64,000 bases of DNA, taken from IMG/VR virus record IMGVR_UViG_3300023276_000007, positions 1 to 64,000 of that record. One strand, given 5' to 3'. Of the stretch, positions 49,793 to 59,991 are shown piece after piece. Source of the DNA: a virus. Numbering within the stretch: position 1 is the stretch's first letter; each line of letters begins with the position of its first letter. Below the pieces are notes generated by a model. It searched no databases and was not told the origin of the DNA. It saw only the letters and a list, made by a program, of their open reading frames with translations. A program made the translations under genes and the position numbers.

Positions 49793-52186
49793 GTGGCGCA
49801 ATCCCCATATAACACCCAGTATACCCCTAACGCCGTAAGCTCTAACTGGATGGTTAACACAGCCTACCAGATGGGCACCAACATGATGGGTATGTCTCAG
49901 TCTCCTGGCTTTGTTATGGGGCAGCGCCCTTCCGATACTATGTTTGTAGTTAACGGAGGAAGCCAACGCAATCAAAAGGCCCATGAAGACCTCGTGGGTC
50001 ATATCAACATAATAAATTCGCTACGTAATACAGGAGGAGAGGCTGGAAACATCGCCAGTACTGCAAGTGGTTACGATAACATGGCTAACTCTTACTTAAG
50101 CCAATTTGATTTTGTAAAGCAGGCGACTGGGGGTAACCTCGACGAATTCTCTCGTAGGATGATTGGAGGAGCTACCAGCATTGCCGGTGGTGGTGACTTA
50201 ACTAATGCACCTGGTGCTAATAGTTGGCAGAAGCAGATGGCATTCCACCAGCAGCATGTACAGCGGGCTAAAAGTTTTGGCAAGAGTATACTAGACTCAG
50301 CATACGTAGGTGGTGACGCTACAAAGGTTAACAAGAGCTTCACTAGAGGGTTTAAGATAGAAGAGGTCGCTGATGTAGTTAGCCAACTTGGTTACGAAGG
50401 CGGGGTAAGCTGGACAAACCGAGACGGCAGCAAAAGATCAGACGAGCAGAATAAAGACGTAGTAAGTCAGCGACTAGGTAAACTTGCGGCAGCTAGAAAC
50501 GTCTTTGGAGAGGGTGACGTTAATTCCCTACAGCAGCAGACACAGCAACTACTCGGCTCCAGCCTAGGGTCTAACGATGATGCCTCCGGTAAAATACTAC
50601 AGCAGATTTCTGCAGAGGCTAGAGTTCTTAATAAAGATGTTAAGAACATGGTCAAGTCTAGAGAGGTCATTAAGAACACTCTAGTATCGTTAAATAAAGC
50701 TAGAGACTCTCGCGGTGTCAACTTAACCTACGATGGTACAGGGTCTATTAGTGGTGATATGGAAGTCACTGCAAATGCTATTGGGTCGTTAGTAGATCAT
50801 GCAACAGCAGGTCTTCCAGGAAAGACGCAAGCAGCTATGTCACGTAACATGACTAGAACGCTTATTAAAGACGTCGACTCTGACGCAGGGCAGTTAGCTA
50901 AGCTAATGCAAGCCGGTATGATGTCCGGAGAAGTTAGTAAAGAGGACTATAACATATTCCAACAGGCCCAACGCTCCGGTAACACCCGAGGAGCTTCCGA
51001 CATAGCCAGACGTACTATTAAGGACGTTGATAAGATAATGTCAGATAAAGTCCTTTTCGAGAATACTATAGGGTGGATGAATGAAGGGGCGATTAAGAAT
51101 CAGTTTGGAGGTAACGTTGCCGAATTCCAAAAAGCCAACGCAGGATACTCAACACAACGTGTTCGTAATATTGCGTTAGGAGGTTCCGCACAACAAGCCA
51201 CTAGGATGCAGGAGATGGGCACCAAACGACGGCTCAATGATATGCGTAAAATTCGCAGAATTACTGGTGTCGAAGAAGATGAGTATACCGACGAGAATAA
51301 AATAGCTGACTATAAAAAAGATTTAGCTATAGGCGCTGGGAACCAAGCCGAGAATGAGAAGACTATACAACGCCAGAAACATCAAAGAGGCGACCTAACA
51401 GATGACCAACTAAAAGAAAAGCTTGCCGAGATAGATAGTACTCTTGCAGACGACTTAGTCTCTATCAAAGGGGTTTCCGGAGATAGCGTCTCAGACGTCA
51501 GAGGTGCTATTAGGTCCGGAAAGGTGGGTATATCTGAAGCACGGGCCGACAACATTTCCGATGTAGCAGACGCTGGGTTCACCAAGCGTCGGGCTAGGAA
51601 ATACTTTAAAAAGGTTCAAAAGTCTGGCAAGCTAGGCGCCTATACTCAGCTAGACAGTCTTGTAGCCCGCAAAGCTATATCAAAGGACCAGATGGCCGAG
51701 ATAATGGATATAGACGATAAAGAAGAACGTCAACAAAAGATCGAGGGTATTATAGGCGAACACTTCGGTGGAGACACTCGACAAGAGGATATATTTAGAA
51801 AACAGACATCGGCAGAAGCAGGCCGCATGACTAACATGTATCTAAGAGACGTAACCCTAAGTGGGGACCGTGGCTTTATAGATCATAAAACATACGCCAG
51901 CAGGAATAAACTTTCCAACGCAGTAGGTAAACAGGCGGGCAAGAGTAAAGACATATCAGACGCCGCTACTGACGATATGAAAGCAAGCGAGAGTCTTGCT
52001 GGAGATAAGAATAATGCAGAAAAGATTCTTAGTGGTATACAAGAACTAGCCGCCGCAGTAACTGACGGCCAAAAAGCCAACCTCGACACCTACGGCGAAG
52101 GCGGTGTCCTGAAGGTTAAAATAATCAACCCTGAAGAAGTTAAGCCATCCGACCCACCTATGGTCGAAAGTGGCAGCGGCGGGTAA
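49793..52186 (+). CDS. Tape measure protein
   Basis: GTG start at 49793, after GGAG in AAGGTTGGAGAATAA. 797 aa, mostly helical with long heptad-like charged stretches, after the chaperone pair, which is the standard order. Hydrophobic segments are few; a C-terminal acidic linker ends GEGGVLKVKIINPEE. At the usual 0.15 nm per residue the tail tube would be about 120 nm. No lytic transglycosylase motif was seen. Confidence 0.75.
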   Translation: MAQSPYNTQYTPNAVSSNWMVNTAYQMGTNMMGMSQSPGFVMGQRPSDTMFVVNGGSQRNQKAHEDLVGHINIINSLRNTGGEAGNIASTASGYDNMANSYLSQFDFVKQATGGNLDEFSRRMIGGATSIAGGGDLTNAPGANSWQKQMAFHQQHVQRAKSFGKSILDSAYVGGDATKVNKSFTRGFKIEEVADVVSQLGYEGGVSWTNRDGSKRSDEQNKDVVSQRLGKLAAARNVFGEGDVNSLQQQTQQLLGSSLGSNDDASGKILQQISAEARVLNKDVKNMVKSREVIKNTLVSLNKARDSRGVNLTYDGTGSISGDMEVTANAIGSLVDHATAGLPGKTQAAMSRNMTRTLIKDVDSDAGQLAKLMQAGMMSGEVSKEDYNIFQQAQRSGNTRGASDIARRTIKDVDKIMSDKVLFENTIGWMNEGAIKNQFGGNVAEFQKANAGYSTQRVRNIALGGSAQQATRMQEMGTKRRLNDMRKIRRITGVEEDEYTDENKIADYKKDLAIGAGNQAENEKTIQRQKHQRGDLTDDQLKEKLAEIDSTLADDLVSIKGVSGDSVSDVRGAIRSGKVGISEARADNISDVADAGFTKRRARKYFKKVQKSGKLGAYTQLDSLVARKAISKDQMAEIMDIDDKEERQQKIEGIIGEHFGGDTRQEDIFRKQTSAEAGRMTNMYLRDVTLSGDRGFIDHKTYASRNKLSNAVGKQAGKSKDISDAATDDMKASESLAGDKNNAEKILSGIQELAAAVTDGQKANLDTYGEGGVLKVKIINPEEVKPSDPPMVESGSGG

Positions 52187-52196
52187 TGGAGGAATT

Positions 52197-52715
52197 ATGC
52201 CAGTAATATTTGGAACAGACGAGAGTAGCCCTAGAGGCTGCTTTATGGCTTTTACCTTTGACGGTGGTAACAGCAAAGGAGCATTGCTCACGTTACCAGG
52301 CGGTAACTTAATAACTAAGCAAGACCCTACTTGGCCGTTGATTGTAACATCAGTCAAAACAGAGTTTAAAGAGAACACTCAGTTCCTTAAATGTTTTAAT
52401 GACCGTATCTACACATACACCTTCGGAGGTGACGTAGGTATTATGTCTGTGAACTTTATGGGATTCATCGAAGGTGGTGTAGAGGCTGGCGGCGGTGGAG
52501 GCGGCGCAGGAGCTGGCCAAGGACCTTGGGAGATTATGATAGATGGGTATAACGAAGCCCGAGTTTCTAAGTCATTAGACTTTGCAGTCTTAACAGTAGG
52601 TAAGAAGTCTATACAAGGTCTTGTGGGATCATTAACTTCCACCACACAGTCGCCAGAGTATGGACTACAAGGTTTTGCGCTAACATTAGCATACCTGCCG
52701 GAGGCTAACCAATGA
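52197..52715 (+). CDS. Tail/baseplate protein after the tape measure, 172 aa
   Basis: I start at ATG 52197, with GGAGG 5 bases upstream; a GTG at 52170 lies inside the preceding gene. Beta-rich, with a Gly linker (AGGGGGGAGAG) near the middle and a C-terminal domain DGYNEARVSKSLDFAVLTVG that recalls tube-type or baseplate hub-adaptor proteins. By position it may form the tube-baseplate junction. No specific family is certain. Confidence 0.55.
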   Translation: MPVIFGTDESSPRGCFMAFTFDGGNSKGALLTLPGGNLITKQDPTWPLIVTSVKTEFKENTQFLKCFNDRIYTYTFGGDVGIMSVNFMGFIEGGVEAGGGGGGAGAGQGPWEIMIDGYNEARVSKSLDFAVLTVGKKSIQGLVGSLTSTTQSPEYGLQGFALTLAYLPEANQ

Positions 52716-53200
52716 TAAATCATGCAAGAACACTTTTATTAAATGCACAGATACCTAACAGCGAAATATACATACCAGAAACCTATGGTGCGATAACCAT
52801 ACCGTTGTATCTACAGCGGTTCAGGCAGCAGGCGTTAGGTGATGGTGAAAACTTACAAACCCTAGAGCCTACTGTAGACTCTTGGCTAGGGTTACTACAT
52901 CAGGCAGATAGAGAATCATATGTCTTGGCTATAGATAAAAGAATTACCTATAAGCCGTTAGGACGTAAGAATATAAATAACAATAAAGTAAACCTAGCCT
53001 CTAAAATAAAAGCAACAGTGTTAAGCGCTAGCCCTTTAGCCGGCTCGGGTAAGTCAGGACTGTTCAAGTTAGTCCCAGGCTACACGAAGCAGTTAGAAGA
53101 CTTAAAAGAGATATGGGACTCCAGCACTCGTGATGAGGACAGAGCCTGTGTAGCTGTCATTGGTTATATCTATCAGTTGGAAGGAATACGTAATGGCTGA
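52712..53200 (+). CDS. Baseplate-region hypothetical protein, 162 aa
   Basis: Overlaps the previous gene by 4 bases and the next gene by 8. Mixed alpha/beta, basic in its second half (RITYKPLGRKNINNNKVN). No catalytic or peptidoglycan-binding motif recognised. Position after the tape measure suggests a baseplate or tail-tip component. Confidence 0.5.
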   Translation: MINHARTLLLNAQIPNSEIYIPETYGAITIPLYLQRFRQQALGDGENLQTLEPTVDSWLGLLHQADRESYVLAIDKRITYKPLGRKNINNNKVNLASKIKATVLSASPLAGSGKSGLFKLVPGYTKQLEDLKEIWDSSTRDEDRACVAVIGYIYQLEGIRNG

Positions 53201-55061
53201 TTTTGTTGTTGAGAACCTTCAAGAAATGTATGAACTATCCTTGTCCGCCTCAGGAGACACCTCCGAGGTTACAGACGAGGCGCTAACTTATATGCGTAAC
53301 GAGGTTGGTCCATATACTAATATAGACGGCTGGTCAGTACCAGTAGTTCCTATAGCTACAGCCCGTAGCCTTTTTGCTAGTGGGTCGGCAGTACCAGGCG
53401 TGGCTGTCAACGGAAGTGCGGGAACCCCAAAGAATAGCTCGGATTCCCAGAGTGGGTCTGAGAACAATGAAGCTAGCGATGATGTGTTCCAGTTCTTTAA
53501 AGAAAGTGCGGGAGACAACATAACGGTAACTATAGATGGAGACGACTACCCAGTAGCTGCTGTAGAGATGATTGCCACGCATAACGCCATACCATACTTT
53601 GTTTTAGTTATCGATGGCAAGCCTGTCAGCGGGTCTGACACAGGCAGCATAAGAAAACCCGACCTAGCAGAGATCCAAGAGGTGCGAGCATCTTTAAGTA
53701 AGTATATCTATGACTATGAGCAGCCAGTATCCTTTAAGTTACAAGAGGGTAACCTCAACGGTGTTACCCAGACTATGGAAGTTAAGGAGTGGATAATCTC
53801 TGGAGTAGGTAGTACTCAGATGGGAGCTTCTGGTGGCTATGCTATCAGTATAACAGTTAGTCATCCACTTATCATGGCAGACGTCACCCATACGAACCTC
53901 TTCAATGCTAAGGACGTCAAAGAACCAGCTAAGATAGATGGCGGCTCTAACATTAAAGATAAAGTAGTTAAGACTCTAGAAAAATACCTAGAGACTGTAG
54001 GTAGTGACGTCTTGTCTGTAAAAGGCATAGAAAAGGCTGATTGGGAAAAGCTTAAAGGAAGAGTTAAAAGAGCGGTGTCTGCTCTAGACGATAAACTTGA
54101 ATGGAATAATAAAGGCGGAGACGACCTGCCATTCTTTAAAGGGTCAGAGATAGACCTTACAGAAAAGCTTAGTAAGTACTTCGATACTGCCATCTGGCAT
54201 GAGGTATTCAAGGCGACAGAGGGTAACCACAGTCCGTTAAACACTATAAAGGCTTTTACACAAGGACTTTACGGAGTAGGTATGGATGGTGGGTTTAATG
54301 ATAAGCCTGTAATGCTTTCTCCTGAGGTACCATGGGGATTAGCTACTGCGACTATTTATGATGATGAGATAGCTCAGATATCCTTACCAGCGATAGACGA
54401 CCTACCGCTTGCTGGTTTAGTAATACCATACCCATCTAAGAAGGATGGAGCTACTTGGGACGTAGAAGCTCCTGGCCCTGACGGAGAGAACGAAAAAAGA
54501 AAAGATTCATGCGCGTTCTATATTGACCCAGCACTAGAAGGCCAAGTAGGTGCAATACCTTATGACTCCTTGCCAGGATGGTTACTATCTTACCCAGAGT
54601 TTGCAGTACAGGACTACGATAGATTTGACCCAGCAGACAGGAAGAATTATAGCATAGAGGCTCCTATCAGTACTGGAGACACCGATGATATTGCTGAGGA
54701 CTTTGAGAAGGCTGCAAAAGTATGGGCCTTGAATAGGTTTAGAGAATACTTCGGAGTAGGCAAGACCTGCAACATAAGCACCAAGCTAAACATCGGAACT
54801 GAGTGGTCTAGCATCTATACTGGCGACAATGTAGAAGTTAAGAGTAGGCAGACAGGTAAAGCGTTATTCTACTTTAATGTTAAGGCTATTAAGCATATTG
54901 TATCACCAAGTTCTAGTAAGGCCGGAACAGAATACTATGGTACACATGTAAGGCCACCAGAAGGATACCCGTCTGCTAAGATCACAGCAGGAGATGTCTC
55001 AGGAGGTATTCCTAACCTTCTATATAATGCTATAGCTAAATTTAATGTATCTGGAGATTAA
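53193..55061 (+). CDS. Baseplate hub protein candidate, 622 aa
   Basis: Start ATG 53193 with GGAAGGAA upstream, overlapping the previous gene's end; an upstream in-frame ATG lies inside that gene. N-terminal helix plus a disordered Ser/Asn/Gly linker (about 70-95), then beta-rich domains (VTIDGDDYPVAAVEMI; FKLQEGNLNGVTQTMEVKEW), a helical middle (about 265-335) and a C-terminal domain with IYTGDNVEVKSRQTGKALFY. Size and location fit a gp27-like hub that holds the spike. Low direct similarity; order is the main evidence. Confidence 0.6.
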   Translation: MADFVVENLQEMYELSLSASGDTSEVTDEALTYMRNEVGPYTNIDGWSVPVVPIATARSLFASGSAVPGVAVNGSAGTPKNSSDSQSGSENNEASDDVFQFFKESAGDNITVTIDGDDYPVAAVEMIATHNAIPYFVLVIDGKPVSGSDTGSIRKPDLAEIQEVRASLSKYIYDYEQPVSFKLQEGNLNGVTQTMEVKEWIISGVGSTQMGASGGYAISITVSHPLIMADVTHTNLFNAKDVKEPAKIDGGSNIKDKVVKTLEKYLETVGSDVLSVKGIEKADWEKLKGRVKRAVSALDDKLEWNNKGGDDLPFFKGSEIDLTEKLSKYFDTAIWHEVFKATEGNHSPLNTIKAFTQGLYGVGMDGGFNDKPVMLSPEVPWGLATATIYDDEIAQISLPAIDDLPLAGLVIPYPSKKDGATWDVEAPGPDGENEKRKDSCAFYIDPALEGQVGAIPYDSLPGWLLSYPEFAVQDYDRFDPADRKNYSIEAPISTGDTDDIAEDFEKAAKVWALNRFREYFGVGKTCNISTKLNIGTEWSSIYTGDNVEVKSRQTGKALFYFNVKAIKHIVSPSSSKAGTEYYGTHVRPPEGYPSAKITAGDVSGGIPNLLYNAIAKFNVSGD

Positions 55062-55063
55062 TA

Positions 55064-55774
55064 ATGAGTGAAGTTGATAATGCGTATGCGACATGGCTAG
55101 AAGATCCAAACCCAAGGTCAATGGCTGCAATTATAAAGGCGTTGAGTCCAGCTGTTAACTCTGAGATCCAACAGTTCAGCGGACCTAAACAATTACTAAG
55201 ACAACGTGCTAAACTACTTACAATCAAAGCAGTTAAGAACTATGACCCCACGTCTAAGGCAAAACTTAAGTCTTGGGTCGTCACTAACATGCAGCCTCTT
55301 AAGCGATATAACCGCGAACTAGGTAACGCTGTCCACGTACCCGAGCAAGCACAGCAGCAGGCAGCCCTTCTTAACAGAAGAGTTGAGGAGATCAAAGCGG
55401 AAACAGGCGAAGAGCCTAATGACGGTCAACTGGCCGACGAGATAGGAATATCTACCGATCGAGTTAAAAACCTTAGAGCTATGTCTAAAGCCGTTGTTTA
55501 TGAAGGCACGGTCAAAACAGATGCAGAGACAAACGTTTCAGACCTTGCAGTAGATAGCGGCAGGGACGGACGTATAGACGCAGCCGTCGATACTGTGTAC
55601 AATTCCTTAGACTCAAGAGACCAGATGATCTACGACCTAAAGACCGGTATAAACGCCGCTCCTGCGTTGGATAACCAAGGCGTAGCCAAGAGGTTAGGAG
55701 TGAGTCCTGGGCTGGTAAGTCAGCGTAGTGCTGATATAAGTAATAGGATACTGGAGGCAAGAGATCGTGTCTGA
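55064..55774 (+). CDS. Sigma-70 family transcription factor
   Basis: A protein of 236 aa. Region 2-like helices (AKLLTIKAVKNYDPTSKAKL then KSWVVTNMQPLKRYNRE) match the 'A..kFDP..g.kF.tya...i' pattern of sigma region 2; a region 3-like helix set follows (EEPNDGQLADEIGISTDRVKN); and region 4 helix-turn-helix near the end (LDSRDQMIYDLKTG and VAKRLGVSPGLVSQRSADI). It lacks region 1.1 and is about the size of FliA-type sigma factors. It lies in the baseplate genes and is coupled to the next gene by GTG overlap. It may direct the phage polymerase encoded at 17378-26353 or the host polymerase to late promoters. Confidence 0.8.
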   Translation: MSEVDNAYATWLEDPNPRSMAAIIKALSPAVNSEIQQFSGPKQLLRQRAKLLTIKAVKNYDPTSKAKLKSWVVTNMQPLKRYNRELGNAVHVPEQAQQQAALLNRRVEEIKAETGEEPNDGQLADEIGISTDRVKNLRAMSKAVVYEGTVKTDAETNVSDLAVDSGRDGRIDAAVDTVYNSLDSRDQMIYDLKTGINAAPALDNQGVAKRLGVSPGLVSQRSADISNRILEARDRV

Positions 55775-56183
55775 GATTAAGGATGTAGTAAAGTGGTTAA
55801 AGAAAGTCCATGAAGACAATGCCGACGCAGCTATGAATAAGTCTGTTAAGCGTTGGTCTACTAGTGACTACGATAGCTATTCTGCGTTACTTAACGAAGT
55901 GGCCGACTCTGATGACCTTAGTGAGAAACTTGCAAAGAGCATTACAGAAGCCATCGATGGTAGCGGCGGCAGAGACTTCGCCAAGAATAATGCACAAGAA
56001 CTGTCTCTCCAAGTTGTTAATGCTATCAAAGGATCTTTACGACGTAAGTTTGTACACGATACAGAAGATAAAGAGTTTGCCAGCATAAATTTTCAAAGGT
56101 ATGCTGTAAACGAGCGTAAGGAAGCTGTAGTTATTTTAGAAAGATTAGAAGCATGGGCTGAGCAGGCTCTCGGAGGTGGCTAA
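55767..56183 (+). CDS. Hypothetical baseplate-region protein, 138 aa
   Basis: GTG start at 55767, 8 bases before the end of the sigma gene, with CTGGAGG upstream. Helical, charged protein with two repeated patterns of helices and no motif. It is TAATG-coupled to the gp25-like gene. It could be a baseplate component or a sigma partner (for example an anti-sigma or co-activator) given the overlap; unproven. Confidence 0.5.
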   Translation: MSEIKDVVKWLKKVHEDNADAAMNKSVKRWSTSDYDSYSALLNEVADSDDLSEKLAKSITEAIDGSGGRDFAKNNAQELSLQVVNAIKGSLRRKFVHDTEDKEFASINFQRYAVNERKEAVVILERLEAWAEQALGGG

Positions 56184-56671
56184 TGCCCGTTGCTATTACG
56201 ACAGACTATAGTGGAAGAACCGTAGATCTAGAATCTTTACAGACCGCAGACGGAACTGTAGGGGTTAGGGAGCTAAGTCTTTCTGTTAGAGACAATAACC
56301 TTTCTAGGAGAATCACTGGTATCCAGAAACTTGCACAGCGGTATGCTACCTTATTCCTCACACAAAAAGGTTCTGTAGGCTTCTCAGCAGGGCAGGGTTC
56401 TGACTTTATAGAACCAGCGACGACAGGGCAGATAGCCAATGGCGCGAACTTAACACATTTTTTTAACATAGCTAACTTTCAAACAACGAGGCAGATGCGG
56501 CTAGACGACGTTGATCCAGCTTTTGGTGACACGCCTCCAGATGATGAGCGTATACAAACTGCAACCCTCATTGACTTTGAAGTCGATAAATTCCAAGGAC
56601 GAATTTACCTTAAGGTTAGATTAACAAGTTTGGCTGGAGACGATTATGTATACGTTCTCCCTGCTATTTAA
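56183..56671 (+). CDS. Baseplate wedge protein, gp25-like
   Basis: A protein of 162 aa. The segment ITGIQKLAQRYATLFLTQKG corresponds to the conserved 'GI..L.QR....L.T..GS' helix of the gp25/GPW family, followed by a Gly/Phe loop and C-terminal strands (QGRIYLKVRLTSLAGDDYV). It directly precedes the gp6/J-like gene, the classical order in contractile tails. Confidence 0.7.
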   Translation: MPVAITTDYSGRTVDLESLQTADGTVGVRELSLSVRDNNLSRRITGIQKLAQRYATLFLTQKGSVGFSAGQGSDFIEPATTGQIANGANLTHFFNIANFQTTRQMRLDDVDPAFGDTPPDDERIQTATLIDFEVDKFQGRIYLKVRLTSLAGDDYVYVLPAI

Positions 56672-56682
56672 GGAGGCCTGAT

Positions 56683-58347
56683 ATGGCAATAGATAGAAAT
56701 TTAAGCGACGTCAATCAAGATGACTTCGATGCTGCAGAAGCTAAACTCATCGCAGCTATAAGGGAATATAACCCCTCAGTAGACTTAAGAGTAGGTACTG
56801 CCCTGCGTGATTTATTAGTGAGACAATCGTCTCTACTTAACGCTTATAATGAGAAACTTAACGAAGACCTGCGTAACAGTCAGTCTTTACTAGCGGTTAG
56901 TGAGAACCCAGACTTAGCAGATGATGATGTAATTGCTGGAATACTTTCTAACATCAATGTAGTCCGACGAGATGGATCACCTGCGTCTGGGTTGGTAATT
57001 GTTACAGTACCTAACGAAGAGCGGTTTATTGTTCCAGAGGGATACACCTTTACTACTTCAGGCGGGGTTGCGTATGCTACTACTCAAGCCTACAGAGCTA
57101 GACCCTCTGCAGTATTTACTGCCGGACTAGACGAGTTATTAATAACAGCACACACTACTGACGCACTGTTGGGGAGCTTCTATGTTATAATACCTGTAGT
57201 CGCCACCACCACAGGTTCTAACACTAATATAAGTTCTGGCATAGCCATGACAGTGACAGAAGCTCTCGTAGTAGGGCTTACCAGTCAAGAGTCATATAAC
57301 AACTTCACAGGCGGAGCTGATCAAGAGTCTATTGATGAACTCTTGGCCCGAGTACCGACAGCCCTAGGGCAGAAGTCCATGGAGTCGCAACAGTCGATAG
57401 GCTCAGTTCTTCAAGGACAATTCCCGTCTGTCAGGGAGGTATCTGCAGTAGGCTTTGGTTTCGAAGCCCAACTTAGAGACAAACATAATATCTTCGGATC
57501 TGCTATGGGTGGCAAGGTTGATATCTATGTAAGACCATCTACAGCTCCAGAGACTCTCACAATACTAGCTACGGCTACTAAAGTTTCAGATGGTGTTTAT
57601 AGCGTAACACTTACACCAGATGTTGCAGCAGGTATACAATTTATAAGATCTGTAACGTCACCAGATGTTATTACCCCGGCAACCCCTTTAACAGACCAGC
57701 TACCTGTAATCGGTTCTTACCCATTTACATTCAGCAGAGGTTCTGCCGGTATGGATAGCAGCTACCACGACTTTGACGTTAATAACCTTTCTGTAGAAAC
57801 GGCATATAGCGCCTATCAGACTGTGACTCTAGTCGTTACCGATATACCAGCCATAGTCGAAGACGGTCAGTCAGTATGGCCAGATACCTTGACTCTTAAG
57901 GTCGAAGCATACGTTGCTAAGCTTATTAGAGAGATACAGTCCTATGTAGACAGTGAAGTAGTTAGAAACTTGAAAGCCGATCATGTAGTACGTTCTTTCG
58001 TACCAGTGATGGTATCGTTAACAGCTACACTCAATGAATCCCCAGGAGAGACTCTGGACACGACTGCGATAAGACAGGCGGTTGTGGACTACATTAATTC
58101 TAAAACATTTGGAGAGATTGTCACACCATCACAGATTGATAGTGTGTTACACACCTTTCCTATCGTTACCGTTAAAAGCCTAGAGCTGTCCGCCGTGACT
58201 GTAGACGCTGCTAATAACATCATACCTATTGCAGGGCCTACTCTAGATATTAGTGATGTATCGGTTCCGGAATATTTGTTAAACGGTACGACTGCTATGT
58301 TCAGCGCGGACATACGGGATATATTCATTACCACAACGGAGTCTTAA
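56683..58347 (+). CDS. Baseplate wedge protein, gp6/J-like
   Basis: A protein of 554 aa with the architecture of baseplate J proteins: N-terminal helical region (DLRVGTALRDLLVRQSSLLN), beta domain with VPEGYTFTTSGGVAY, then the segment TGGADQESIDELLARVPTAL (a J-like hallmark, 'GG.D.ES...L..R'), and a C-terminal helix/strand part with IRQAVVDYINSKTFGE. Clear assignment by motif and by order after gp25. Confidence 0.82.
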   Translation: MAIDRNLSDVNQDDFDAAEAKLIAAIREYNPSVDLRVGTALRDLLVRQSSLLNAYNEKLNEDLRNSQSLLAVSENPDLADDDVIAGILSNINVVRRDGSPASGLVIVTVPNEERFIVPEGYTFTTSGGVAYATTQAYRARPSAVFTAGLDELLITAHTTDALLGSFYVIIPVVATTTGSNTNISSGIAMTVTEALVVGLTSQESYNNFTGGADQESIDELLARVPTALGQKSMESQQSIGSVLQGQFPSVREVSAVGFGFEAQLRDKHNIFGSAMGGKVDIYVRPSTAPETLTILATATKVSDGVYSVTLTPDVAAGIQFIRSVTSPDVITPATPLTDQLPVIGSYPFTFSRGSAGMDSSYHDFDVNNLSVETAYSAYQTVTLVVTDIPAIVEDGQSVWPDTLTLKVEAYVAKLIREIQSYVDSEVVRNLKADHVVRSFVPVMVSLTATLNESPGETLDTTAIRQAVVDYINSKTFGEIVTPSQIDSVLHTFPIVTVKSLELSAVTVDAANNIIPIAGPTLDISDVSVPEYLLNGTTAMFSADIRDIFITTTES

Positions 58348-58350
58348 TAA

Positions 58351-59991
58351 ATGAAATCAGTTCCTTCAGATAATGCACAGCCTTATGGCACGACGCTGTT
58401 CAATCTCTTAGGAGATTACTGGACACGTTTGTATGCTGATTCAGAACTGTTAGCTAAGTTTAGCAATGGTAATGGATTAGCAGCTGCTCAAACCTACCTT
58501 GATTTCGTAGAGACAGTGCTATGCCTAGACAGGCAAAACATGCCAGCGTACCATAGGGAGATGTTTATACCTATCGTCATCAAGGCTTCCGAAGTTAACA
58601 CAGGCGTTGCGCTTAAGATAGGTCAGCAGCCAGTAGTAGGTATCGGACCACAACTAGACGGAGATTATACTGGCGGTGACATATTTAAGGTGGGTGGTAA
58701 CGCAGCCCTTAAGGACACACTATCTTATGTCATCAACACAAATGTTCCTTTCGACAAGGGTATCGACTCTATAAGCAATAAATTATTTAGCGCAGAAGCT
58801 ACACTTGTTTCAGGTAAAGACTTCTATGTAGAAGGTAGCGTTTTATTCATTGATAAGACTAAAGACCCGTTCAAGTCTGATAGGTATATGGTGAGAGAGG
58901 TTAGTGGTGCTAACGGCACTAAAGACTACGAGATTCTTCTGTGGGGCTCTAATGCCTTGGTAGATGATGACTTTACCCACACTCATTATGGCTACCCTCT
59001 TGGTAGGTATGATAAGGACCCAGAAATATACCGTAAGCAAATAAACGCTCTGTGGGATTTACAATTTGTAGGCTTTGACATCCAAGTGGTTAAGAGAGCC
59101 TTAGCCACCTTGATTAACGTACCAAGTATTAACGAAGACGGTGAAGTTGTTGAAACTATCGTCGGAGGTCAGGATGGTGAGAGTTACGTCGTTACAGACA
59201 AGCATTCCTACTTAGTAGAGCTTCCAGACACGATCATGCCACATATAATACCAGGAGCAGTTCTTCTTAAAGGTGACTACCTTACGGACGCACTCAAGGT
59301 TTATTGGAACCTGGATACAACTAAGTTCGTCTACCCACCAAATGACAAGATCACGTTATCAAGCTTTGTAGCAGATGTACCATCACTGCACCTACCTAAA
59401 GGCGTAGCCGGTAACTACTCTGCAGACTCCGGTATCATCGTGGATTGGGCAGACAGCCCTATAACCTATGAAGGTCTTGATGAAAATGGTAATTGGAAGA
59501 TAAGGTTTGACCTCCAAGCTAACTTTGGTAAGTCAGACATCTTCTGGCAGGAGATATGGGATAGAGCAGAGGCTAACAGCACAGACCTAGCCGAAGTATT
59601 TGCAGAGTTCATAACAGGACCTGCTGGTAATGTAGGTAGCGTTGTTGGCTCTATTAATCCATTAAAGTATTACATGGATAACTTCCTAAAAGCCAATGCC
59701 TCAATTGTTACTATAAACTTCAATTCCCTACCAAGTAGTATAACTTCTTTACGAGCATTAACGAGGTTGAAGAGTATAGTACCTGCTCATACATTACTAT
59801 TACTGATTGGAAGACTGGCTATTACTGAGCTACCTTATGACTTAAGCGATAGTAGTCAGGATGTTATAAATTATTATGATGCTTTTATTGTAGAGGATGA
59901 AGGTAACATACACGGTGCTGTTAGTAGTGACACGAACCTGACGTACAGAGACGCTAACTTAAAAACTAAATGGATAAGACGATGCAGCTAA
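58351..59991 (+). CDS. Baseplate wedge/tail protein, 546 aa
   Basis: Follows the J-like gene, where another wedge protein (gpI or gp7 analogue) is expected. The N-terminal helices (LFNLLGDYWTRLYADSELL) and the later alpha/beta domains are mixed. Two hydrophobic segments near residue 490 (LLLLIGRLAITELPYDL) could be structural. No hallmark motif. Stop overlaps the start of the next gene by 22 bases. Confidence 0.55.
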   Translation: MKSVPSDNAQPYGTTLFNLLGDYWTRLYADSELLAKFSNGNGLAAAQTYLDFVETVLCLDRQNMPAYHREMFIPIVIKASEVNTGVALKIGQQPVVGIGPQLDGDYTGGDIFKVGGNAALKDTLSYVINTNVPFDKGIDSISNKLFSAEATLVSGKDFYVEGSVLFIDKTKDPFKSDRYMVREVSGANGTKDYEILLWGSNALVDDDFTHTHYGYPLGRYDKDPEIYRKQINALWDLQFVGFDIQVVKRALATLINVPSINEDGEVVETIVGGQDGESYVVTDKHSYLVELPDTIMPHIIPGAVLLKGDYLTDALKVYWNLDTTKFVYPPNDKITLSSFVADVPSLHLPKGVAGNYSADSGIIVDWADSPITYEGLDENGNWKIRFDLQANFGKSDIFWQEIWDRAEANSTDLAEVFAEFITGPAGNVGSVVGSINPLKYYMDNFLKANASIVTINFNSLPSSITSLRALTRLKSIVPAHTLLLLIGRLAITELPYDLSDSSQDVINYYDAFIVEDEGNIHGAVSSDTNLTYRDANLKTKWIRRCS

